Part shown: one piece after another, positions 36,221-47,531 of the stretch
Layout of the letters: every line of letters starts with the position of its first letter
Numbering within the stretch: the stretch's first letter is position 1
Assembly (NCBI RefSeq): GCF_900091495.1
Contig: NZ_LT607413.1
Span: 2,976,001 to 3,040,000, forward strand
Source of the DNA: Micromonospora echinospora
Lineage (GTDB): Bacteria > Actinomycetota > Actinomycetes > Mycobacteriales > Micromonosporaceae
Length of the DNA stretch: 64,000 nt
Reading direction: 5' to 3'
The notes under the pieces: generated by a model
Databases searched by the model: none
Told to the model about the DNA's origin: nothing
Seen by the model: only the letters and a program-made list of their open reading frames with translations
Position numbers and translations under genes: made by a program

Positions 36221-36335
36221 CGGGCTGTCCTTTCGCGGTGCCTACCGGTGCGTCGTTCTCCCCACCGGTCACGGTACCGCCGGCAACTGCCGGGTGGTGG
36301 TCGCGCACGCCGGGGACACAGGGCAGGATGGCGAC

Positions 36336-36917
36336 ATGAGTGACAGCGGTGTGCCCGGAAGCGGACTGGCGAAGGGACTGGCGGTCACGCTGAAGACGAT
36401 GACCCGCCGCTCGACCACCCAGCAGTACCCGGACGTGGCCCCCGAACTGCCGCCCCGCTCCCGTGGGGTGATCGCCCTGCTGGCCGAGAACTGCACGGTC
36501 TGCATGCTCTGCGCCCGGGAGTGCCCGGACTGGTGCATCTACATCGACTCGCACAAGGAGGAGGTGGCCGTGCCCGGCGCGGCCCGCCCCCGCCAGCGCA
36601 ACGTGCTCGACCGGTTCGACATCGACTTCTCGCTCTGCATGTACTGCGGCATCTGCGTCGAGGTCTGCCCGTTCGACGCGCTCTACTGGTCGCCCGAGTT
36701 CGAGTACGCCGAATACGACATCCGGGACCTCCTGCACGACAAGGACCACCTGGGGCAGTGGATGGCGACCGTCCCGCCGCCGCCCGCGCACGACCCGAAC
36801 GGGGAACCCTCCAAGGAGGAGACCACCGCCGCGCGCAAGGCCGCCGCCGGGCCCGCCCCCGCCGCCGGACCGACCCGGGCCCGCCCCGACGGCGGCACGG
36901 AGGGGACCCGACAGTGA
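36336..36917 (+). CDS. nuoI: NADH-quinone oxidoreductase subunit I
   Basis: The 193-residue protein (ATG 36336) has two complete 4Fe-4S ferredoxin motifs: [12 protein letters not shown] near 53-64 and [12 protein letters not shown] near 92-103. The flanking [12 protein letters not shown] and [24 protein letters not shown] also fit NuoI. The last 45 residues are a low-complexity Ala/Pro/Lys tail. It opens the IJKLMN block; its stop overlaps the nuoJ GTG (GTGA). No nuoE, F or G is upstream. Confidence 0.95.
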   Translation: MSDSGVPGSGLAKGLAVTLKTMTRRSTTQQYPDVAPELPPRSRGVIALLAENCTVCMLCARECPDWCIYIDSHKEEVAVPGAARPRQRNVLDRFDIDFSLCMYCGICVEVCPFDALYWSPEFEYAEYDIRDLLHDKDHLGQWMATVPPPPAHDPNGEPSKEETTAARKAAAGPAPAAGPTRARPDGGTEGTRQ

Positions 36918-37543
36918 CCGGTGTGGACGTGCTGCTGCTCGCGCTCGGCGCGGTGGCGGTCGGTGCCGGCGCCCTGGTGGTGACCACGCGCCACCTGGTC
37001 CGGGCCGGTCTCCACCTGGTGGTCTGCCTCGGCGCGCTGGCCGGGATGTACCTCGTGCTCACCGCCGAACTGGTCGCCTGGGTGCAGGTGCTGATCTACG
37101 TCGGCGCGGTGGTGGTGCTGCTGCTCTTCGCGGTGATGCTCACCCGTGCCCCGATCGGGGCCTCCGACGACCTGGACCGGCCCGGTTGGCCGGCCGCCCT
37201 GGTCGGCGGCGGCACCGGTCTGGGGCTGAGCGCGCTGCTGATCGACGCGTACCGGTGGACGACGGTGGAGCTGCCCGAGGCGGGCACCGCCGAACGCCTC
37301 GGCGCGGAGATCTTCGGCAGTTGGGTCCTCCCGTTCGAGCTGCTCTCGGTGCTGCTGCTCGCCGCCCTGGTCGGGGCGGTCGTCATCTCCCGCCCCGACA
37401 TCGGCTCGCCCGTCGCCCGGCCGGACGACGACGCGACCGCCGACCGGCGCACCGACGACGTGACGCGGGAACGACCGGAGGCCGACGACGTGACGCGGGA
37501 ACGACCCGGGACCGACGGTTCGGCGGCCGGGGACGTCCGATGA
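36914..37543 (+). CDS. nuoJ: NADH-quinone oxidoreductase subunit J
   Basis: The 209-residue protein starts at GTG overlapping the nuoI stop. It has five membrane segments with the conserved [27 protein letters not shown] of NuoJ. The last 45 residues are hydrophilic and contain a tandem DDVTRERP repeat encoded by two 33-bp copies near 37455-37515. It builds the proton-pumping membrane arm. Stop and nuoK ATG overlap. Confidence 0.94.
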   Translation: MTGVDVLLLALGAVAVGAGALVVTTRHLVRAGLHLVVCLGALAGMYLVLTAELVAWVQVLIYVGAVVVLLLFAVMLTRAPIGASDDLDRPGWPAALVGGGTGLGLSALLIDAYRWTTVELPEAGTAERLGAEIFGSWVLPFELLSVLLLAALVGAVVISRPDIGSPVARPDDDATADRRTDDVTRERPEADDVTRERPGTDGSAAGDVR

Positions 37544-37913
37544 GGCCGGTCATCCCGTACGTCACCGCCGCCCTGCTCTTCGGGCTCGGCGTCTACGGCG
37601 TGCTGCGCCGGCGCAACGCCGTGCTGGTGCTGATGGCCGTCGAACTGATGCTGAACGCGGTCAACCTGATCCTGGTCACCGCCGACACCACCGTCCGGGC
37701 CGCCCTGCCGCACGGCGGGCAGGTCTTCGCGCTGTTCGTGATCGTCCTCGCCGCCGCCGAGATCGGTGTGGGGCTGGCCATCGTGCTCCAGCTCTACCGG
37801 CTGCGGGCCACCGTCGCGGTGGACGAGGTCCCGCTCACCGAGCGTCCCGAGCCGGCCGGGCGCCCCGAGCACGCCCGTCCCGAGTCGGCCGAGCGCCCCG
37901 AGGAGGCCGCCCG

Positions 37914-37917
<4 letters not shown>
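37540..37917 (+). CDS. nuoK: NADH-quinone oxidoreductase subunit K
   Basis: The 125-residue protein has three membrane segments with the conserved glutamates: LMAVELMLNAVNLIL and FVIVLAAAEIGVGLAIVLQLYR. A 30-residue tail follows with a four-fold RPE repeat (ERPEPAGRPEHARPESAERP), absent from typical 100-residue NuoK. Its ends overlap nuoJ and nuoL by four bases. Confidence 0.94.
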
Positions 37918-39820
<1,903 letters not shown>

Positions 39821-39824
<4 letters not shown>

Positions 39825-39871
39825 CGACCCACCCGTTCTGTCCGCCCGGTCGGCCCGGGGGTGTCGCGTGA
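39821..39871 (+). CDS. 16-residue bridging mini-ORF between nuoL and nuoM
   Basis: The ORF ATG 39821 to TGA 39869-39871 encodes MTTHPFCPPGRPGGVA. Its start overlaps the nuoL stop (ATGA at 39821-39824) and its stop overlaps the nuoM start (GTGA at 39868-39871). It may work as a translational relay; the peptide itself may have no role. Confidence 0.5.
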
Positions 39872-41430
39872 CGGCCGGTCAGGTCCTGCTGGTGGCGGTG
39901 CTGGCGCTGCCCGCGCTCGGCGCGGTGCTGGCCGCCGCGCTGCCGGGCGACCGGGCCGGTCGGCTGGCCGGCACGGCAGCCGCCGCGCTCACCCTGGTCG
40001 CGGCGGCGCTGCTCGCCACCGGCGACGGCACCTGGACGGCGTACACGGCGGACACGCCCGGGGTGCTCCCCTGGCACCGGCTCGACGTGCCCTGGGTGCC
40101 CGCCCTGGAGCTGCGGTTCCACCTCGGCGTGGACGGCATCTCGTACCCGCTGGTCGTGCTGACCGCCCTGCTCACCCTGCTCTGCTGCGGGTACTCCCTC
40201 TGGCGGGTCCCCGACGGCGGCCGGGGGAGCGTCCTGGTCGCCCTGCTGCTGGTGATCGAGGTCGGCATCCTCGGCACCTTCCTCGCCCTCGACCTGGTCC
40301 TCTTCTTCCTCTTCTTCGAGGTCGTCCTGCTGCCCATGTACGCGGTGATCGCCGGTTGGGGCGGCACGGGCGGTGCCGGGCCGTCCCGACGACACGCCGC
40401 CTACCGGCCGGTGGACCGGGACGCGGCCCGCGCGGCGGCCCGCAAGTTCGCCCTCTACACCCTCGCCGGATCGGTGCTGCTGCTGGTCGGGGTGTACGTC
40501 GTGGTGTCGGCCGCCGGCACCGCCGACATCGTGGCGCTGACCGGCGGGTCGGAGCTGTCCCGGGGCACCCAGTTGGCCGCGTTCATCCTGCTCGGGCTGG
40601 CCTTCGCGGTGAAGAGCCCGCTCTGGCCGCTGCACTCCTGGCTGCCCGACGCGCACACCCGGGCCCCCACCGTCGGCAGCGTGATCCTCGCCGGGGTGCT
40701 GCTCAAGATGGGCACGTACGGCCTGGTCCGGGTCGCCGTCGGGGTGGCCCCGGAGGGGGCCCGCTGGGCCGCGCCGGCGCTCGGCGTGCTCGCCGTCGCG
40801 GCGATCCTCGTCGGCTCGCTGGTCTGCCTCGCCCAGGACGAGCTGAAGCGGCTGATCGCGTACTCCAGCGTGGGACACATGGGCTTCGTGCTGCTCGGCA
40901 TCGCCACGCTCACCGCCACCGGCATCCAGGCGGCCCTGATCGGCAACGTCGCGCACGGTGTGATCACCGGTCTGCTCTTCTTCCTCGCCGGAGCGATCAA
41001 GGACCGTACCCACACCGGCGAGCTGGCCGACCTGTCCGGGCTGCGGGAGACCGCACCCCGCCTCGCCGGGCTGCTCGCCTTCGCCGCAGTAGCCTCGCTC
41101 GGCCTGCCCGGGCTCGCCGGCTTCTGGGGCGAGGCGTTCGCCGTGGTGGCCGCCATCGAGGTCGGTGGGGCGCTCTGGATCACGCTCGGCGTGCTCGCCG
41201 CGGTCGGCGGGGCGCTCACCGCCGCGTACCTGCTGCGGCTGCTGCGCCGGGTCACCCACGGGCGACCCGGCCCGGCGGTGGCGGGTCTCTCCCCGGGTCT
41301 CGCCGGGGCGGAACTCGTCGCCTGGGCCCCGCTGGTGCTGCTCGCCCTGGTCATCGGACTGGTGCCGACGCTGGTGCTCGGCGTGGCCGAGGCGCCGGTC
41401 GAGGCCCTGCTGGAGGTGGTGCACCCGTGA
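39868..41430 (+). CDS. nuoM: NADH-quinone oxidoreductase subunit M
   Basis: The 520-residue protein starts at GTG 39868. The antiporter-like core is clear: LDLVLFFLFFEVVLLPMYAVIAGWG, FAVKSPLWPLHSWLPDAHTRAPTVGSVILAGVLLKMGTYGLVR and CLAQDELKRLIAYSSVGHMGFVLLGIATLT. The channel Glu, Lys and His are kept. It is linked to nuoL and nuoN through two tiny bridging ORFs rather than directly. Confidence 0.96.
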   Translation: MTAGQVLLVAVLALPALGAVLAAALPGDRAGRLAGTAAAALTLVAAALLATGDGTWTAYTADTPGVLPWHRLDVPWVPALELRFHLGVDGISYPLVVLTALLTLLCCGYSLWRVPDGGRGSVLVALLLVIEVGILGTFLALDLVLFFLFFEVVLLPMYAVIAGWGGTGGAGPSRRHAAYRPVDRDAARAAARKFALYTLAGSVLLLVGVYVVVSAAGTADIVALTGGSELSRGTQLAAFILLGLAFAVKSPLWPLHSWLPDAHTRAPTVGSVILAGVLLKMGTYGLVRVAVGVAPEGARWAAPALGVLAVAAILVGSLVCLAQDELKRLIAYSSVGHMGFVLLGIATLTATGIQAALIGNVAHGVITGLLFFLAGAIKDRTHTGELADLSGLRETAPRLAGLLAFAAVASLGLPGLAGFWGEAFAVVAAIEVGGALWITLGVLAAVGGALTAAYLLRLLRRVTHGRPGPAVAGLSPGLAGAELVAWAPLVLLALVIGLVPTLVLGVAEAPVEALLEVVHP

Positions 41431-41489
41431 GCGCGAGGAGTGCGGCGGAGCGGATCCCCGCAGCCACGAACGAAAGGCGGGCCCGGTGA
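41427..41489 (+). CDS. 20-residue bridging mini-ORF between nuoM and nuoN
   Basis: The ORF GTG 41427 to TGA 41487-41489 encodes a basic peptide, MSARSAAERI...NERRAR. Its start overlaps the nuoM stop (GTGA) and its stop overlaps the nuoN GTG at 41486 (GTGA). The ribosome site for nuoN (gaaaggcgg) lies inside it. Confidence 0.5.
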   Translation: MSARSAAERIPAATNERRAR

Positions 41490-42946
41490 GCCTCGTCCAG
41501 TCGGTCGACCACGTGGCGCTGCTGCCCGGGTACCTGTCCGCCGGGACGGCCGTCCTCGTGCTCCTGGTCGACCTGCTGTTGGCCCGGCCGCGCGCCACGG
41601 TGGCGGCTGCCGCGTTCGGCGCGACCGCCACCGCGCTCGGCGCGGCGCTGGTCGCCGCCGGCGGCGACCGGGGGACGTTCTGCGTCGCCGACGGCTGTTC
41701 CTGGGTCGCCGACGACCGGGCCGGACTGGTCGGGACGGTCTTCGCCCTGCTCACCCTCGGTGTGCTGGCGCTCTCCGGTCCGCTGCTGCGCGGCGGTCGG
41801 GTGCCGGTGGGGGAGTTCTGCTTCCTGCTCGCCTGCTCGATGACCGGCGGCGTCGTGCTCGGCGCGGCCGGCGACCTGATCACCCTGATCGTGGCGCTGG
41901 AGACGCTCACCCTGCCGCTCTACGTGCTGGTCGGGCTGCGTCGGGGCAGCCTGGCCGGGGCCGAGGCGGCGGTGACCTTCTTCGTGGTCAGCGTGGTGGC
42001 CACCACGGTCACCCTGCTCGGCGCGGCACTGCTCTACGCGGTCACCGGCCGGCTGCACCTGCGTCCGCTCGGCGCGGCGCTGGCCGACGGCACGCTGCTC
42101 GACCTGCCGCTGACCACGGTCGCGGTGACGCTGGTGGTGCTCGGGCTGGCGTTCAAGGTGGCGGCGGTGCCGTTCCACGCCTGGGCGCCGGCCACCTACG
42201 ACGGTGCGCCGGTGCCGGTGGCCGCGTACCTGTCGACCGCCTCGAAGCTCGGCGGGGTGGTCGCGCTGCTCGCCGTGGTCCAGTACGCGCTGCCGGCGAC
42301 CGTCACCGGTCCGGTGCTCGCCCTGCTGGCCGCGCTCACCATGACCGTCGGCAACCTGGTGGCGCTGCGGCAGCGGCGGATGGTCCGGCTGCTCGCCTGG
42401 TCCTCAGTGGCCCAGGCCGGCTACATCCTCGCCCCGCTGGGCGCGCTGGCGCTGGCCGCCGGGCGCACCGCCGACGCCCGGGCCGCCGCGTACGCCGCCG
42501 CCGTGGCGTACGCGGTCTTCTTCGTGGTGTTGGAGCTCGCCGCGTTCGCGGGCGTGGTGGCGTTGCGCCCGGACGGCGCGGACGGCGGCACGATCGAGCA
42601 GTACCGGGGCGTGGCGCGGCGACACCGCTTCGTGGGGGCGGCGTTCGGGCTGGCCCTGGTCGGGCTGGCCGGGTTGCCGCCGGGCCTGGCCGGGCTGTTC
42701 GCCAAGGTGACCGTGGTCCGGTCGCTGGTGGCGGGCGGGTCGGGCTGGTTGGCCCTGGTGGTGGCGGTGAACGCGGTCGTCGGCCTGGCCTACTACCTGC
42801 GCGTCGCCGCGACCCTGTACGCCTCACCGACCGAGTCGGCGCCCTCCCGCACTCCGTCACGGAGCGTCATTGTCGCGCTGGCGGCTGCCAGCGCCGTAGC
42901 GGTTGTGCTCGGTCTGGCCCCGCAGCTCCTGTTCGATCTGGTCTAG
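41486..42946 (+). CDS. nuoN: NADH-quinone oxidoreductase subunit N
   Basis: The 486-residue protein starts at GTG 41486. NuoN features are LITLIVALETLTLPLYVLVGLRRGSLAGAEAAVTFFVVSV, LAFKVAAVPFHAWAPATYDGAPVPVAAYLSTASKLGG (Lys and His) and RQRRMVRLLAWSSVAQAGYIL. It closes the partial complex I set. The next gene, htpX, starts 145 bp later with its own leader. Confidence 0.95.
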   Translation: MSLVQSVDHVALLPGYLSAGTAVLVLLVDLLLARPRATVAAAAFGATATALGAALVAAGGDRGTFCVADGCSWVADDRAGLVGTVFALLTLGVLALSGPLLRGGRVPVGEFCFLLACSMTGGVVLGAAGDLITLIVALETLTLPLYVLVGLRRGSLAGAEAAVTFFVVSVVATTVTLLGAALLYAVTGRLHLRPLGAALADGTLLDLPLTTVAVTLVVLGLAFKVAAVPFHAWAPATYDGAPVPVAAYLSTASKLGGVVALLAVVQYALPATVTGPVLALLAALTMTVGNLVALRQRRMVRLLAWSSVAQAGYILAPLGALALAAGRTADARAAAYAAAVAYAVFFVVLELAAFAGVVALRPDGADGGTIEQYRGVARRHRFVGAAFGLALVGLAGLPPGLAGLFAKVTVVRSLVAGGSGWLALVVAVNAVVGLAYYLRVAATLYASPTESAPSRTPSRSVIVALAAASAVAVVLGLAPQLLFDLV

Positions 42947-43091
42947 CCGGGGCGTCCTTCTCCGGGTGGTCGCGGTGCCTTCGCGTGCCGTTCTCAGGTT
43001 ACTCACAGTCATGAGAGGGATGGTTGCGGGGTACCGGGTTGTTGTCACCGGTTGACGGATCCCGGCGGATCCGGGCACCGAAGGAGTGATC

Positions 43092-43967
43092 GTGCACCAC
43101 AACCGTCTCAAGACCGCCGCGTTGCTCGGCCTGCTCACCTCGCTGATCCTCGCGGTCGGCTACTGGTTCGGCGGCAGTGGCGGACTCGTCATCGCCGTCG
43201 TGGCGTCCCTGGTCATGAACGGCGTCACCTACTTCTACTCCGACAAGCTGGCCCTGCGGTCGATGCGGGCCCAGCCGGTCAGCGAGGCGCAGTTCCCGGA
43301 GCTGTACCGGATGGTCCGGGAGCTGGCGACCGAGGCGCGGCAGCCGATGCCCCGGCTCTACGTCAGCCCCACCGCCCAGCCGAACGCCTTCGCCACCGGC
43401 CGTAACCCGCGCAACGCTGCGGTCTGTGTCACCCAGGGGATCACCGAGATCCTCGACTACCGGGAGCTACGGGGCGTCATCGGACACGAGCTGTCGCACG
43501 TCTACAACCGGGACATCCTGATCTCCAGCGTGGCCGCCGGCCTGGCCGGCATCATCACCATGCTGGCCAACATCGCCTGGTTCATCCCGCTCGGTGGTGG
43601 GGACGACGAGGACAGCCCGAACCCGGCCGTGCTGCTGCTGACCATCATCCTCGGCCCGATCGCGGCCACGGTGATCCAGTTGGCGGTCAGTCGGAGCCGG
43701 GAGTTCCAGGCGGACGCCTCGGGGGCCCAGCTCACCCGCGACCCGCTGGCCCTGGCCAGCGCGTTGCGCAAGATCCACATGGGTACCCAGCGTCGGCCGC
43801 TCCCCGCCCAGGGGCAGCTCACCAGCACCGCGCACCTCATGATCGACAATCCGTTCAAGGGCGGCGGCATCGCCAACCTCTTCTCCACCCACCCGAAGAT
43901 GGAGGAGCGGGTCCGCCGACTGGAGCAGATGGCCGCGAACAGCGGCCCGGTGCAGTTCCAGCGCTGA
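43092..43967 (+). CDS. htpX: HtpX-family membrane zinc protease
   Basis: The 291-residue protein uses GTG 43092 ([12 protein letters not shown]), which has aaggag five bases upstream; GTG 43086 overlaps that site and is less likely. It has N-terminal membrane segments, the zinc motif [14 protein letters not shown] (HExxH), a second membrane pair, and the third ligand Glu in [15 protein letters not shown]. HtpX degrades misfolded membrane proteins. The C-terminal [19 protein letters not shown] is also typical. A strong terminator follows at 44011. Confidence 0.95.
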   Translation: MHHNRLKTAALLGLLTSLILAVGYWFGGSGGLVIAVVASLVMNGVTYFYSDKLALRSMRAQPVSEAQFPELYRMVRELATEARQPMPRLYVSPTAQPNAFATGRNPRNAAVCVTQGITEILDYRELRGVIGHELSHVYNRDILISSVAAGLAGIITMLANIAWFIPLGGGDDEDSPNPAVLLLTIILGPIAATVIQLAVSRSREFQADASGAQLTRDPLALASALRKIHMGTQRRPLPAQGQLTSTAHLMIDNPFKGGGIANLFSTHPKMEERVRRLEQMAANSGPVQFQR

Positions 43968-44010
43968 CCGTACGCCGGGGAACCGCCCCGGCCGCCCCTG
44001 AACGCCACCC

Positions 44011-44047
44011 GTTCCGCCCGCGACCAGGTCCCGGTCGCGGGCGGAAC
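44011..44047 (+). terminator. Terminator hairpin after htpX
   Basis: The arms gttccgcccgcgacc (44011-44025) and ggtcgcgggcggaac (44033-44047) pair perfectly over 15 bp with a 7-nt loop. Confidence 0.8.
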
Positions 44048-44221
44048 CCTGTCACCCGTCCGTGACCGCTGGGGTAACCGTTTCTCCGTACTCCCGGAAC
44101 AGGTTATGGTCGGACCGTCCGGCGTCAGGGTCGTAGAGCCGTCCGCCCATTACCGCGCCGCCACACACCATCACCGCTCACCGCGGGCGCGAACGGCTGC
44201 GTCCGCAGCAGAGGAGACACC

Positions 44222-45487
44222 GTGGCCGCACTGGGTCGGTACCGGGACGTATGGCGGATCCCCGGAGCACCGGTGTTGCTGGTCACCGGCATCATCGGCC
44301 GGCTCGGGATCGGGATGACCTCGCTGGTGCTGCTGCTGCTCGTCGAGGAGGTCACCGGGCGGTACTCGCTGGCCGCCGTGGCCGGAGCCACGTACGCCGT
44401 CGCGGGCGCCGCGTTCAGCCCGGTGGCCGGCCGGATCGCCGACCGGATCGGGCCCACCCCGGTCCTGCTCGCCACCGGGATCGCCCACCCGCTCGCCCTG
44501 GTCGGCCTGCTGCTGGCCAGCCGGTCCGGAGCCGAGGCGCTGCCCCTGATCTACGTCGCGGCGGGCGTGGCCGGTGCGACGTACCCGCCGCTCACCGCCG
44601 CGATCCGGGGCGCCTGGAACGACCTGACCACCGTCGCCAGCGGCCGCTACCACCTGCGCAACACCGCGCTGGCCGCGGAGACCACCCTCTTCGAGGTCGT
44701 CTTCGTCCTCGGCCCGCTGCTGGTGGCCGGATTCGTGCTGGTCGCCGACGCCCGGGCGGCCCTGGTCGGGGCGGCCGTGGTCACCCTGGTCGGCACCGCT
44801 GTGGTCGCCCTCGGCCGGGTGATGCGCAACTGGCAGCCGCACCCCCGGCACGCCCACGCCAAGGGGCTCGGCCCCCTGCGGGTGCCCGGCTTCCCCGCCC
44901 TGCTGCTCTGCGTCGCCGGGCTGGGCATCGCGTTCGGCGCGGCCGGCGTGACCGTCCCGGCGTACGCGAGCGCCTCGACCGACGGGGACGCGGAAAGCCT
45001 CGCCGGCGTGCTGCTCGCCGTCTGGGGAGTGGGCAGCGCGGTCGGCGGCTTCTGGTTCGGCACCCGCCGCCCGGCGAGGAACATGACCCGCCAGTTCGCC
45101 TGGCTGCTCGGTGGCGTGGGGGCCAGCTTCCTGGTCTTCGCGGCGATGCCCACCCCGCTGGCGCTCGGCGTGGCGCTGGTCGTCGGGGGAGCGACCATCG
45201 CCCCCGCGCTCACCCTGGAGAACACCATGGTCGGCCGGGTCACCCCGGCCGGCATGCTCAACGAGGCGTACACCTGGGTGGTCACCATGTCGGTCGGCGC
45301 GAGCGCCGCCGGCGGCGCGGTGGCCGGCCTGATCGTCGACCACGGTGGCGTCCCGTGGGCGTTCGTCTTCGCCGGTGCGGCGGTCCTCGTCGCGGCCGGG
45401 GTGGCGGGCCGCCCCGGCGGCTCCATCGCCCGCGCCGAGGCCCAGGCCGTACGCACCGAACACACCCTCGCCGCCGAGGCGGTCTGA
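44222..45487 (+). CDS. Major facilitator superfamily transporter
   Basis: The 421-residue protein starts at GTG with agaggagacacc upstream. It has about 12 membrane segments and the loop 2-3 motif GRIADRIGPTPVLL. The two halves are separated by MRNWQPHPRHAHAKGLGPL. It is related to drug-efflux-like MFS proteins; the substrate is unknown. The region before the start (tactcccggaacaggttatggt) probably contains its promoter. It is convergent with the GNAT gene. Confidence 0.9.
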   Translation: MAALGRYRDVWRIPGAPVLLVTGIIGRLGIGMTSLVLLLLVEEVTGRYSLAAVAGATYAVAGAAFSPVAGRIADRIGPTPVLLATGIAHPLALVGLLLASRSGAEALPLIYVAAGVAGATYPPLTAAIRGAWNDLTTVASGRYHLRNTALAAETTLFEVVFVLGPLLVAGFVLVADARAALVGAAVVTLVGTAVVALGRVMRNWQPHPRHAHAKGLGPLRVPGFPALLLCVAGLGIAFGAAGVTVPAYASASTDGDAESLAGVLLAVWGVGSAVGGFWFGTRRPARNMTRQFAWLLGGVGASFLVFAAMPTPLALGVALVVGGATIAPALTLENTMVGRVTPAGMLNEAYTWVVTMSVGASAAGGAVAGLIVDHGGVPWAFVFAGAAVLVAAGVAGRPGGSIARAEAQAVRTEHTLAAEAV

Positions 45488-45511
45488 CCCGCGCGGTACG
45501 CCGGGGACGGG

Positions 45512-46084
45512 TCAGCCCCGCAGGTCGATCCGCCAGTGGTGGACGCGGAAGACCCGTCCCCGGAACGGCCACTCCCGCTCGCCGAGCGAGGTGAAACCGA
45601 GGGCCCGGCAGATGCCGTTCGAGGGGACGTTGCCGACGTCTGGGAAGGCGTGCACCACGCCCCACCGGTCGTCCGAGGCGGCCAGGTCGAGCAGGCTCCG
45701 GACGGCGCGCCGGGCGAGTCCGCGTCCCTGGTGTTCGGGAAGCACCATCCAGCCGATCTCCGCCCCGGGCTCCCCGTCGACCTCGTGCGGCGAGAGCGTC
45801 ACCGTGCCGGCCACCGTGCCCGCCCCGGGCTCCCCGTCGACCTCGTGCGGCAAGAGCGTCACCGTGCCGGCCACCGTGCCCGCCCCGGGGGAGTCGACGA
45901 CGATCATCTTGATCAGGCTGGTGCCGCCGGTAGCCAGTTCGACGTCCCGGGCCACCTGGGCCTCCACCCGGTCCCGGGGGAACGGCCCACCGAGGTGGGC
46001 CGTCATCGCCGGATCGCAACGCATCCGGACGTACGCCTCCACGTCGTCCACCTCGACATCGCGGAGCCGCACGTCGGAGACCAT
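45512..46084 (-). CDS. GNAT-family N-acetyltransferase with internal duplication
   Basis: The 190-residue protein has a GNAT fold: VRLRDVEVDDVEAYVRMRCDP at the start, AEIGWMVLPEHQGRGLARRAVRSLLDLA with the acetyl-CoA loop QGRGLA, and a late SNGICRALGFTSLGE. Between strands beta-3 and beta-4 the 20-residue unit GTVAGTVTLxPHEVDGEPGA occurs twice, from a 60-bp tandem duplication. This lengthens a beta hairpin and may alter folding. Its ATG overlaps the yajQ stop (TGATG), so it is translationally coupled to yajQ. The substrate is unknown. Confidence 0.88.
   Translation of the reverse strand: MVSDVRLRDVEVDDVEAYVRMRCDPAMTAHLGGPFPRDRVEAQVARDVELATGGTSLIKMIVVDSPGAGTVAGTVTLLPHEVDGEPGAGTVAGTVTLSPHEVDGEPGAEIGWMVLPEHQGRGLARRAVRSLLDLAASDDRWGVVHAFPDVGNVPSNGICRALGFTSLGEREWPFRGRVFRVHHWRIDLRG
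45761..45880. repeat. 60-bp tandem duplication inside GNAT gene
   Basis: Units 45761-45820 and 45821-45880 are identical except one base (g/a in gcggcgagag vs gcggcaagag), which changes Ser to Leu. A partial third start, cgccccggg, follows. The near identity suggests a recent event. Confidence 0.97.
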
Positions 46085-46578
46085 CAGCGGTAGTTGGTGA
46101 ACTGGAGTGCGACCCCGAAGTCCTCGGCCTTGAGCAGGGCGATGACCGCCTGGAGGTCGTCCTTCTTCTTACCGGTGACCCGGAGCTGGTCGCCCTGGAT
46201 CTGCGCCTGGACGCCCTTCGGCCCCTCGTCCCGGATCTTCTTGCTGATCGCCTTGGCCTTGTCCGAGTCGATGCCCTGGATCACCTTGCAGTCGATCTTG
46301 AAGACCTTGCCCGAGGAACGCGGGTCACCGGCGTCCAGCGACTTCATCGAGATGTTTCGCTTGACCAGCTTCTCCTTGAAGACGTCCAGCGCGGCGCGGA
46401 CCCGCTCCTCGGTCTCTGCCTGGAGGCTGATCGCCTCCTCGCCCGACCAGGAGATCTCCGCGCCGGTGCCCCGGAAGTCGAACCGCGTCGCGAGTTCCTT
46501 CTCCGCCTGGCGGAGGGCGTTGTCGACCTCCTGACGGTCGACCTTGCTGACGATGTCGAACGACGGGTTGGCTGCCAT
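46084..46578 (-). CDS. yajQ: YajQ family nucleotide-binding protein (cyclic-di-GMP-binding type)
   Basis: The 164-residue protein is YajQ over its whole length: [88 protein letters not shown] and [12 protein letters not shown]. It has two ferredoxin-like domains that bind RNA or, in some bacteria, cyclic di-GMP. ATG 46578 has ggagc seven bases upstream. It is divergent from tRNA-Tyr and overlaps the GNAT gene. A GGDEF/EAL protein is encoded 12 kb away in this window. Confidence 0.96.
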   Translation of the reverse strand: MAANPSFDIVSKVDRQEVDNALRQAEKELATRFDFRGTGAEISWSGEEAISLQAETEERVRAALDVFKEKLVKRNISMKSLDAGDPRSSGKVFKIDCKVIQGIDSDKAKAISKKIRDEGPKGVQAQIQGDQLRVTGKKKDDLQAVIALLKAEDFGVALQFTNYR

Positions 46579-46662
46579 GCTCATGCTCCTGCTTGTCCGG
46601 CTGTCCTGCTTGACGGTTGCGGTCGTCCTCGACCAGCGGTACGGCCCCCTGACCGTACCCGG

Positions 46663-46693
46663 TTGCACGGACCCCGGGTGGAGCCGCTATCCT
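46663..46693 (+). promoter_or_regulatory. Putative promoter of tRNA-Tyr
   Basis: TTGCAC (46663-46668) and TATCCT (46688-46693) resemble -35 and -10 boxes with a 19-base spacer, 38 bases before the tRNA. Confidence 0.45.
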
Positions 46694-46730
46694 TGCTCCG
46701 CTACCGCGTTACGGCGCGGTGGGGTGCCCT

Positions 46731-46814
46731 GGCGGGTTGCCCGAGCGGCCAATGGGAGCGGACTGTAAATCCGTCGCGAAAGCTACAGAGGTTCGAATCC
46801 TCTACCCGCCACCA
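46731..46814 (+). tRNA. tRNA-Tyr (GTA)
   Basis: This is an 84-base class II tRNA with a long variable arm. The acceptor ggcgggt / acccgcc closes the molecule. The anticodon loop ctGTAaat lies in gactgtaaatc, and the T loop is ttcgaat. CCA is encoded (46812-46814). A 17-bp terminator follows. The 3' part from 46763 is repeated at 51061, marking an integration site. Confidence 0.97.
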
Positions 46815-46820
46815 GGTGCA
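46763..46820 (+). repeat. attL-type direct repeat (3' half of tRNA-Tyr)
   Basis: The 58 bases from the anticodon loop (ctgtaaatccgtcg) to ggtgca after the CCA end recur at 51061-51118 with one difference (46777 c, 51075 t). Similarity continues more weakly through the terminator hairpin. Confidence 0.93.
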
Positions 46821-46866
46821 CAAATAGGCCCCTGACCAGCATGAACGCCGGTCAGGGGCCTATTTG
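46821..46866 (+). terminator. Terminator after tRNA-Tyr
   Basis: caaataggcccctgacc (46821-46837) pairs perfectly over 17 bp with 46850-46866, with a 12-nt loop. A related hairpin follows the right repeat. Confidence 0.9.
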
Positions 46867-47531
46867 GTTGAGTCCAGCGGAGTCCAGCTAGATCCGGTGT
46901 CTGATGGGCGTCCACGGGAACCTGGCGGGAACGCTGATGTTGGTTGTGGGCTACTGCTGCGGTTGCTCCTCGGGGCAGAGATCGGCCCGGACATGCGTGC
47001 CACACCACGGCGGTAGCTCGGCCGACCAGACACGCCACCCGCCGGCATCCCGCCGTGTCTCCCACCGCCACGGGTGCGCCGTACCGGCCATCGCTGACGG
47101 CCCGTCCCCACCAGACCCCGCGCACCTGCGCGACGACCAGGGCGCGATCCTCGGAACGCTCGTCGACGACCAGGCGGCCGACCGTTTCCACCTTCGAGGG
47201 CGGACGCCCGGTGCTCTCCATCGCGGCCCGGTACTTCTGCCACTGGTCGCGCAACTCGTCGTGCCGCTCGTCGGCCAGCACCCGCGACAACCCGATGCGC
47301 TTGCCCGCGCTGAGCTGGAGAACCCACACGGTCACCGCAGCCTCGGGGGTGGCCCTCTGCGCGCTCGGCGTCCGACTGCACTCGACCGGCCACCACAGCC
47401 GCCGTGGTCAGCAGGGAGGCGCACACCACGGCCACCGCCACGGCGGCCACCACCGGCCAACGTCGGCGCGGCCGGAACGGCTGAACCCGCTGATCCGGCA
47501 CGCTCGCCGGTACACCCTCCCCCAAGATCAC
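46860..47531 (-). pseudogene. Frameshifted single-pass membrane protein, unknown family
   Basis: The first frame gives a membrane-anchored start: RPRRRWPVVAAVAVAVVCASLL and then VAGRVQSDAERAEGHP. The sensible continuation, EAAVTVWVLQLSAGKRIG and then DERHDELRDQWQKYRAAMESTGRPPSKVETVGRLVVDERSEDRALVVAQVRGVWWGR, is in another frame, starting near 47345. A single-base shift at a run of five C's (about 47342-47350) explains this. Farther on the frame drifts into the tRNA region. The intact ancestor would be a short membrane-anchored extracytoplasmic protein; no family recognised. Confidence 0.6.
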
